Positions 58,609-64,000 of a stretch of DNA of 64,000 nt are shown one piece after another. The position numbers and the translations under genes are program-made. The stretch covers positions 62,001-126,000 of the forward strand of contig JANLVJ010000078.1 of NCBI GenBank assembly GCA_031363945.1, given 5' to 3'. How positions within the stretch are numbered: position 1 is the stretch's first letter; each line of letters opens with the position of its first letter. The notes beneath the pieces are model-generated. The model ran no database searches. It saw nothing but the letters and a program-made list of their open reading frames with translations, and was not told where the DNA came from. The stretch is from JANLVJ01 sp031363945 (GTDB lineage Bacteria; Bacteroidota; Bacteroidia; Sphingobacteriales; Sphingobacteriaceae).

Positions 58609-60084
58609 ATGTTAAAACAAAATCTCCAGCAGAAATTACTCCAAAAGCTTTCACCGCAGCAAATACAGTTCATCAAGCTGCTACAGGTTCCTACTGTGAT
58701 GCTTGATGCGCGGATAAAAGAAGAGCTTGAAGAAAATCCTGCTCTTGAAGATAATAGTCTGGCTAATAATGAGGTTGAAAATCAATATAGTTTTGAAGAA
58801 GACGGTGAAGATGGTGGGGCTGAAAGCAACGAACAGGAAAGTAATACTGATGAATTTAATATAGAAGATTACCTGCAGCCTGACTCTGAATCTGACTATG
58901 GTACGAAACTCGACTATTCTAACGATGATGAAGAAGACAAGAAAGAAATGCCAATTGCCATTACATCAACTTTCTATGATAATCTACAGTCTCAGTTAAG
59001 CCTTATTGCGCTAGATGACCATGATTACCTGGTTGCTGAGCAAATCATAGGTAGCCTTGATGATGATGGATATTTACGACGCCCCGTAAGCTCTGTAACC
59101 GATGACCTTGCGTTTTCACGTAACATCGAAGCTTCAGAAGAAGATGTCGAAAGAATGCTAGACGTCATACAGCACTTTGATCCGCCGGGTATTGGTGCCA
59201 GAGATCTTAAAGAATGTCTCATGTTACAGATAAAACGGCGTGATCAGCATAATCCTTCTGTAAAACTGGGAACCGAAATTATTGAATATTACCTCGATGA
59301 ATTTACCCGCAAGCACTATGATAAACTAGAGAAAAGTCTCGGTATAACTTCTGAGGAGCTAAAAAATGCGATTCATGAGATCTTGAAACTGAATCCCAAG
59401 CCTGGAGATTCGTTTGCTGATAATTCAAAGCAACTTCAGGTAATTCCTGACTTCCATATTATTAATAACGATCATGTACTGGTACTTACCTTAAATGCCA
59501 AAAATGCACCTGAGTTAAAAGTTAGCCGGTCTTATCAGGAAATGTTCCAGACTTATGATAAGGCAACTGACCGCGATAAGAAGATGAAAGAAGCCGTTCA
59601 GTTTGTAAAGCAGAAACTAGATGCTGCAAAATGGTTTATTGATGCAATCAAGCAGCGTCAGCAAACCCTGATCAAGACGATGAATGCGATCATGAACTTT
59701 CAATATGATTATTTTCAGGAGGGTGACGAACGCAGGCTCAAGCCAATGATCCTGAAAGATATAGCTGATCAGATTGGAATGGATATTTCGACTGTTTCAC
59801 GGGTTGCAAATAGTAAATATGTACAGACTGAATTCGGTACATATTTATTAAAATCATTCTTCTCTGAAGCTATTCAAACTGAAAATGGTGAAGAAGTGTC
59901 TAACCGTGAAGTTAAGAAAATCCTGGAAGACTGTATCGGAGCCGAAGATAAGGTGAGGCCTTTGGCAGATGAAAAGCTAACTGAAATTTTGAAAGACAAA
60001 GGGTATAATATTGCCCGCAGAACCGTAGCTAAATACCGGGAACAGCTAAACATTCCTGTAGCTCGTCTGAGAAAGGAATTATAG
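58609..60084 (+). CDS. rpoN: RNA polymerase sigma-54 factor
   Basis: 491 residues from ATG 58609 (MLKQNLQQKLLQKLSPQQIQFIKLLQVP); an upstream in-frame TTG at 58591 is less likely. Region I is Gln/Leu-rich at the N-terminus, region II is acidic (about 45-130, many E, D and N), region III contains the core-binding and HTH parts, and the RpoN box ARRTVAKYRE is near the C-terminus. Directs transcription from -24/-12 promoters with enhancer-binding activators. Monocistronic; 79 bases before the PorP-like gene. Confidence 0.96.
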   Translation: MLKQNLQQKLLQKLSPQQIQFIKLLQVPTVMLDARIKEELEENPALEDNSLANNEVENQYSFEEDGEDGGAESNEQESNTDEFNIEDYLQPDSESDYGTKLDYSNDDEEDKKEMPIAITSTFYDNLQSQLSLIALDDHDYLVAEQIIGSLDDDGYLRRPVSSVTDDLAFSRNIEASEEDVERMLDVIQHFDPPGIGARDLKECLMLQIKRRDQHNPSVKLGTEIIEYYLDEFTRKHYDKLEKSLGITSEELKNAIHEILKLNPKPGDSFADNSKQLQVIPDFHIINNDHVLVLTLNAKNAPELKVSRSYQEMFQTYDKATDRDKKMKEAVQFVKQKLDAAKWFIDAIKQRQQTLIKTMNAIMNFQYDYFQEGDERRLKPMILKDIADQIGMDISTVSRVANSKYVQTEFGTYLLKSFFSEAIQTENGEEVSNREVKKILEDCIGAEDKVRPLADEKLTEILKDKGYNIARRTVAKYREQLNIPVARLRKEL

Positions 60085-60163
60085 TTTTCTATGTAGTTGT
60101 AACATAAGAATTACGTTGTAACAATGTCCTATTCAGACCGTACAGAAAGCCCAATAATGGGTT

Positions 60164-61129
60164 ATGCTTAAGTTTCTGACGTGCTTTATGTTTTCTCTCT
60201 CAATGTTTGTGATACATGCTGATGCCCAGCAAGATATACAGTTCAGTCAGTACGTTTTTAATGGCCTTATTTTAAATCCAGCATATGCCGGATACAAAGA
60301 AGTAACCAATCTTAATCTTGTTTACCGAACTCAGTGGACAGGTCTTCAAGGTGCCCCTCAAACTATTTCAGCTTCAATTGATGGCCTGTTACATGGTGAA
60401 AAGATGGGACTGGGGTTTGCTGTTACTGAAGATCAGCTAGGCGCCCAAAGCAGTTTGAATGCCGATATTTCATATTCATACAGGCTTTTACTGGGTAATT
60501 ATGCCAGACTTTGCTTTGGTATTGCTGGTGGTGTCAATCAATTTACTATCGATGGAACTAAACTCACCACTATAAACAGTGACCGGGCATTAAGTAATCT
60601 GCAATCAAGTACGCTTGGGCCAGATATGAAAGCAGGAATATTCTACACCGATGAACATTATTATGGGGCACTTTCTGTAACTGACCTTTTTGCTGCTTAC
60701 CGAAGCACCGACCCTTCATATCTGGTGATCAGACGAAACCGTCATTATTATTTACAAACCGGGGCGCTGATAAATCTGAATGAAAACATTCGTTTGAAGC
60801 CATCTATCATTTTTAAAGAAGACTTTCACGGACCAACGAATGTAGATTTAAATACCTTTTTACTTTTTTCTGACCGGCTCTGGCTGGGTATGAGTTATCA
60901 GTCGTCAATGAAAATCTTTCAGAATGCAAGGCTTCAACATGGGCTTGTTTCAACAGATGCTATCAGTGCTCTTGTTGAATACTACGTTAACGAGCGTTTG
61001 AGAATTGGCTATAGCTTTGATTATTCAACGACGAATCTGAGAAATGTAAGTAGCGGATCACACGAAATTTCTATAGGATATTCATTTCAACCAAGACTCA
61101 CGAATGCTGTATGTCCGCGGTTTTTTTAA
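60164..61129 (+). CDS. PorP/SprF family type IX secretion-associated outer-membrane protein
   Basis: 321 residues with a Sec signal peptide (1-21, MFVIHADAQQ). The mature N-terminus QDIQFSQYVFNGLILNPAYAGYKEVTNLNLVYRTQWTGLQGAPQT is the PorP/SprF signature, followed by barrel strands and ending HEISIGYSFQP. PorP/SprF proteins are involved in type IX secretion and in anchoring gliding adhesins. Paired with the OmpA/PD40 gene 15 bases downstream. Confidence 0.92.
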   Translation: MLKFLTCFMFSLSMFVIHADAQQDIQFSQYVFNGLILNPAYAGYKEVTNLNLVYRTQWTGLQGAPQTISASIDGLLHGEKMGLGFAVTEDQLGAQSSLNADISYSYRLLLGNYARLCFGIAGGVNQFTIDGTKLTTINSDRALSNLQSSTLGPDMKAGIFYTDEHYYGALSVTDLFAAYRSTDPSYLVIRRNRHYYLQTGALINLNENIRLKPSIIFKEDFHGPTNVDLNTFLLFSDRLWLGMSYQSSMKIFQNARLQHGLVSTDAISALVEYYVNERLRIGYSFDYSTTNLRNVSSGSHEISIGYSFQPRLTNAVCPRFF

Positions 61130-61144
61130 ATAATATGCGTGATA

Positions 61145-62968
61145 ATGGCTAAACAACTTACAACCTTAACATTCAAAATCAGGCTTGCGATAATGACCCT
61201 GATGTTGGTTAGTTTGCATATATTTTGTATTTCTCAGCAATTACCTGATCGGACTATTGCTGCCGACCGTTACTATAAAAATCATGATTATGCCAAAGCT
61301 ATTCCATTATACAATAGTCTTATGAGGCAGAAAGTCAAATTACTGTATGTTGTCAGGCTGGCAGAGAGTTACAGACAGATTCGGGATTCAAAAAATGCAG
61401 AATTATGGTTTGAAAAACAATTAGGCTTTGCACCAGAATCAGGTCTTCCCAGACTTTATTATGCACAGGCATTACAGGAAAATAGTAAACCTGAAGCGGC
61501 CTTACAAGTACTTAAATTGTTTGTTCCAGCCGATAAGCACTTTAGCGATATGAAAAATCTGCTGATTAATTCTTGTCAGAAAACAATAAGTTCAGTCACA
61601 GAAGACCCTGTGTTCAGAATTCGAAATGAGAAAGTATTAAATACTGCCTATTCTGATTTCGGAGCTGATATAAGTCAGAATGAGCTGGTATTTGTATCAA
61701 ACAGGCCCCTTTCAGCAGTTGAGATTACTATTAACAGGGAATACAAAAAACTTTATGGCTGGACTGATAAACCATTTTGGAAATTATTTGCAACCCAGAC
61801 TGATTCAATCAAGCCGGGGTTGCATATTAACTTACTTAGTCCGGTTATTAATTCGGCCTTTAATAACGGACCTGCAACCTTCAACAGGGCAGGTGATGTT
61901 ATCTATTTTTCAAAAGCTGAGGTGCCCGATAGAAAACTTTTTTATAAACAGGATCGTAAGAGCAATACAACGTTCAATCACAATGGTATTTACACTTCTC
62001 ACAAAGTGGGTGGAATATGGGGAAAGGCAATGGGTACAACACTAAATAATACCAGGCGTTATTCAGTAAGTCATCCAGCACTCGCGCCTGATGGAAAAGT
62101 ACTTGTCTTTGCTTCTGATATGCCTGGCGGTAAGGGAGGAGCAGATTTATATACAGCAAAAATATTTCCTGATGGCAATATCGGAACCCCTGTCAATATG
62201 GGTGATTCTATCAATAGCCCTGGCGACGAGATGTTCCCCACATTTGGACCAGATAGCAGTTTATACTTTTCATCTACAGGTTGGCTAGGAATGGGGGGTC
62301 TGGATATATTTAACAGTAAGTTTGTAAATGGTCACTGGTCAGGACCAGAAAATCTGGCAGCCCCGATAAACTCTACAAAAGATGACTTTTCTTTGATTTT
62401 CAAGCAGGGTCCTTCGATTCAGGGATATTTTTCTAGTAACAGGGAGGGGGGTATGGGTGACGATGATATTTATTACTTCGACTATCTCCCTGCCTTGGCC
62501 AGGGAAAAAGACAGTATATCTCAGTTAAATCATTTAAATATCAGCAGATTATCGGCCATAGATACTGTAAAAACATTTTTCAGGATCAAGCGAATTGATA
62601 ACCTTATAGGTAAGGTCTTAATTCTGCCACAAATTCACTACCGCATTAATAAGTCTAATCTTGATTCTGTTGCAATGAGAATTGTATATCACGTGTATCA
62701 GCTTTTGAAACTATCGCCATCTATGAAGGTACAGATAAATTCATATGCTGATATTACAGGCAATGAAAAATCTAATATGCTTCTTTCCTTAAATCGGGCA
62801 AATACCATCAAAGTTTTCTTACTGAGCCAGGGAATACCTGGTTATAGGCTCAAAACCAAAGGTTATGGTGATCATAAGCCATTTAGCCCCTGCGATCCCG
62901 GAAAACCTTGTTCAGTCGAGCAAAACAGGCTGAACCGTAGAACAGAGCTACAAATTCTGACAAATTAA
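61145..62968 (+). CDS. OmpA family protein with TPR and PD40 propeller (PorE-like)
   Basis: 607 residues from ATG 61145 (an in-frame GTG lies at 61139). Signal peptide (1-30), TPR-like region (about 35-155: AADRYYKNHDYAKAIPLYNSLM, PRLYYAQALQENSKPEAALQVL), PD40 propeller repeats (about 160-440: YSDFGADISQNELVFVSNRP, SHPALAPDGKVLVFASDMPGGKGGADLY, MFPTFGPDSSLYFSSTGWLGMGGLDIF, GYFSSNREGGMGDDDIYYF) and an OmpA peptidoglycan-binding domain (about 490-607, ending NRLNRRTEL). Compared with PorE it lacks an obvious carboxypeptidase-regulatory domain between propeller and OmpA. Likely links the PorP-like barrel to peptidoglycan. Confidence 0.9.
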   Translation: MAKQLTTLTFKIRLAIMTLMLVSLHIFCISQQLPDRTIAADRYYKNHDYAKAIPLYNSLMRQKVKLLYVVRLAESYRQIRDSKNAELWFEKQLGFAPESGLPRLYYAQALQENSKPEAALQVLKLFVPADKHFSDMKNLLINSCQKTISSVTEDPVFRIRNEKVLNTAYSDFGADISQNELVFVSNRPLSAVEITINREYKKLYGWTDKPFWKLFATQTDSIKPGLHINLLSPVINSAFNNGPATFNRAGDVIYFSKAEVPDRKLFYKQDRKSNTTFNHNGIYTSHKVGGIWGKAMGTTLNNTRRYSVSHPALAPDGKVLVFASDMPGGKGGADLYTAKIFPDGNIGTPVNMGDSINSPGDEMFPTFGPDSSLYFSSTGWLGMGGLDIFNSKFVNGHWSGPENLAAPINSTKDDFSLIFKQGPSIQGYFSSNREGGMGDDDIYYFDYLPALAREKDSISQLNHLNISRLSAIDTVKTFFRIKRIDNLIGKVLILPQIHYRINKSNLDSVAMRIVYHVYQLLKLSPSMKVQINSYADITGNEKSNMLLSLNRANTIKVFLLSQGIPGYRLKTKGYGDHKPFSPCDPGKPCSVEQNRLNRRTELQILTN

Positions 62969-63116
62969 GCTGCCTGACCAGTTCCTTATTTACTTAAACA
63001 ACACTTTAATTGTATTCTAAAAACAGGTGTTAAAAATACTTTTCATAATAAGGTTGATCTGCTAATTCTTTTTATATTAGTATTATAATTAATTAAAACC
63101 CGAAAAAATTTAGATT

Positions 63117-63281
63117 ATGAAAAAAATCGCAGCACTAATTCTTGCCTCAGTTTTTGCCGTTTCTGCTATGGCCGCTACGCCTGTTACCCAGGACACTACT
63201 AAAAAAGTAGTTGTTAAACACCGCAAACATCATAAACATATGAAGAAAATGAAAATGAAAGATTCAACAAGCAAAATGTAA
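63117..63281 (+). CDS. Small exported His/Lys/Met-rich protein
   Basis: 54 residues: Sec signal peptide (1-20, MKKIAALILASVFAVSAMAA) then TPVTQDTTKKVVVKHRKHHKH and MKKMKMKDSTSKM. The mature peptide has four His and many Lys and Met residues, giving net positive charge. No family is assigned; similar tiny proteins occur in Sphingobacteria in my recollection. It could bind metal or anionic surfaces. Strong terminator 21 bases downstream supports a real, highly expressed gene. Missed by length filters. Confidence 0.75.
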   Translation: MKKIAALILASVFAVSAMAATPVTQDTTKKVVVKHRKHHKHMKKMKMKDSTSKM

Positions 63282-63302
63282 ACCTTCATTATCCAAGATT
63301 TT

Positions 63303-63339
63303 GGGCCAAGCCTTATTTATGGGGTTGGCCCTCTTTTTT
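63303..63339 (+). terminator. Intrinsic terminator after the small exported protein gene
   Basis: GGGCCAA (63303-63309) pairs with TTGGCCC (63325-63331), followed by TC and nine T residues. Inner G-C pairs may extend the stem. Confidence 0.85.
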
Positions 63340-63426
63340 TTTCTTATTTTAACCCTAAAGTAAACGTTTATTGGTCTTCATCTGCTTCTTCATTCAGGTG
63401 TACCCATACTTCTAACTCTTAAAGAT

Positions 63427-64000
63427 ATGGCAAGTCGAAGAAATGTGTTAAAATCAATGTTAATGGGTGCAGGACTGGTAAGCACGAATAATTTACCAAA
63501 CTTTCAGCTTGACAGCGGGGTTGCCAGAAATACAAAATATCCATTGCTAAAAGGAAATATTAATCATTCTGCCTGTTATTGGGTGTATCAAAAAGATTTT
63601 ACTGTTGATCAGTTTTGTCAGGAAGCTAAAAAAATCGGACTTAAAGCTGTCGACTTGCTAGGAAAGAACGACTGGGCAACACTTAAAAAATACGGTCTTA
63701 ATTGTGGAATGGCTAACGGAGCTGAAATTTCATTATATGAAGGCTTCAACCACCGAGAACACCACCCAAAACTTATTGAGAATTATACAGAGCTGATTCC
63801 TGTACTGGCATCTTATGGGTTCAATAATATCATTTGCTTCTCGGGGGCAAGAAAAGGTATAGATGATGAAACTGGGTTAACGGTTTGCGCAGAGGGTTTA
63901 AAACGGCTTATGCCTCTGGCTGAAAAGCATAAGGTAACTGTTACCATGGAACTCCTCAACAGTAAGATTGATCACCGCGATTATCAATGCGATCATACTG
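63427..64000 (+). CDS. Sugar phosphate isomerase/epimerase, hydroxypyruvate isomerase-like (3' truncated by window edge)
   Basis: 191 residues visible, open to the window edge. The N-terminus MASRRNVLKSMLMGAGLV has a twin arginine and a hydrophobic stretch, so Tat export is likely. Then a TIM-barrel start: INHSACYWVYQKDFTVDQFCQEAKKIGLKAVDLLGKNDWATLKKYGL, MELLNSKIDH and the loop with HREHHPKLIENYTELIPVLASYGFNNIICFSGAR, as in xylose-isomerase-like TIM barrels of the hydroxypyruvate isomerase group. Together with the Gfo/Idh/MocA enzyme at the other end it fits periplasmic sugar conversions in this phylum, but substrate is unknown. Confidence 0.85.
   Translation, partial: MASRRNVLKSMLMGAGLVSTNNLPNFQLDSGVARNTKYPLLKGNINHSACYWVYQKDFTVDQFCQEAKKIGLKAVDLLGKNDWATLKKYGLNCGMANGAEISLYEGFNHREHHPKLIENYTELIPVLASYGFNNIICFSGARKGIDDETGLTVCAEGLKRLMPLAEKHKVTVTMELLNSKIDHRDYQCDHT

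Overview
Organism and overall character. This is chromosomal sequence from a member of the Bacteroidota, most likely a Sphingobacteriales/Cytophagales-type free-living heterotroph. The pointers are two large TonB-dependent receptors with N-terminal carboxypeptidase-regulatory-like domains (one paired with a DUF4249 lipoprotein), a PorP/SprF + OmpA/PD40 pair linked to type IX secretion or gliding, a single-chain E1 alpha/beta alpha-ketoacid dehydrogenase, a DAHP synthase/chorismate mutase fusion, a tmRNA encoding the tag (A)GENTYALAA, promoters resembling TTTG-N19-TAnnTTTG, and an almost complete lack of Shine-Dalgarno sequences. Genus is not determinable by eye. I see no prophage, insertion sequence, CRISPR array, rRNA or tRNA; this is core genome. 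|| Layout. 0-2.2 kb: end of a Gfo/Idh/MocA oxidoreductase, an AGE-family sugar epimerase, a GNAT enzyme. 2.3-8.0 kb: TonB receptor with a parallel beta-helix lipoprotein, then a fatty acid desaturase. 8.1-13.1 kb (minus): gap, pfkA and a BadF-type sugar kinase as one operon, then a GH15 glucoamylase-like enzyme. 13.3-20.9 kb: FadL/OmpP1-like porin, exported CpeT-like protein, DUF4249 + TonB receptor, Bax-inhibitor-1 protein, exported methyltransferase. 21.1-22.4 kb: a prephenate dehydrogenase of the fungal TYR1 type. 22.5-24.9 kb: GMC dehydrogenase plus Tat-targeted subunit 3. 25.6-31.4 kb: two GT4 glycosyltransferases, a GH130 phosphorylase-like enzyme and a polyphosphate-glucokinase-like kinase, apparently a carbohydrate-polymer module. 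31.5-39.4 kb: second GMC enzyme, MOSC protein, tmRNA, aminotransferase, DUF1573 protein, fused E1. 39.4-45.2 kb (minus): the aromatic pathway block aroB // leader peptide-attenuator - pheA - DAHP synthase/CM - aroA - aroC. 45.3-53.5 kb: proline dehydrogenase, lysS, ung, Lrp regulator, mntH, smpB, pcm, an outer-membrane protein. 53.5-58.5 kb: rpmH-rnpA-yidD-tsaB-DUF423-priA (minus) and mscL. 58.6-64 kb: rpoN, PorP-like, OmpA/PD40, a small His/Lys-rich exported peptide and the start of a Tat-exported TIM-barrel isomerase. || How the genes fit together. The most informative regulatory structure is upstream of pheA: a 24-codon leader ORF with Phe and Tyr codons packed together, a Bacteroidetes-type promoter 9 nt upstream, an intrinsic terminator before pheA, and an antiterminator segment located exactly at the end of the leader ORF. 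That is classic ribosome-mediated attenuation, here sensing Phe/Tyr charging and controlling pheA, DAHP synthase/chorismate mutase, aroA and aroC together. The operon has no tyrA; the fungal-type prephenate dehydrogenase 17 kb away could supply the tyrosine branch and the aminotransferase at 35-36 kb the final step. tmRNA and SmpB, the two parts of trans-translation, are both in the window. No wholly unknown multi-gene defence or mobile system was found; the strongest leads are the attenuator, the fungal-type TyrA, the GT4/GT4/GH130 module and the exported CpeT-like and methyltransferase proteins.
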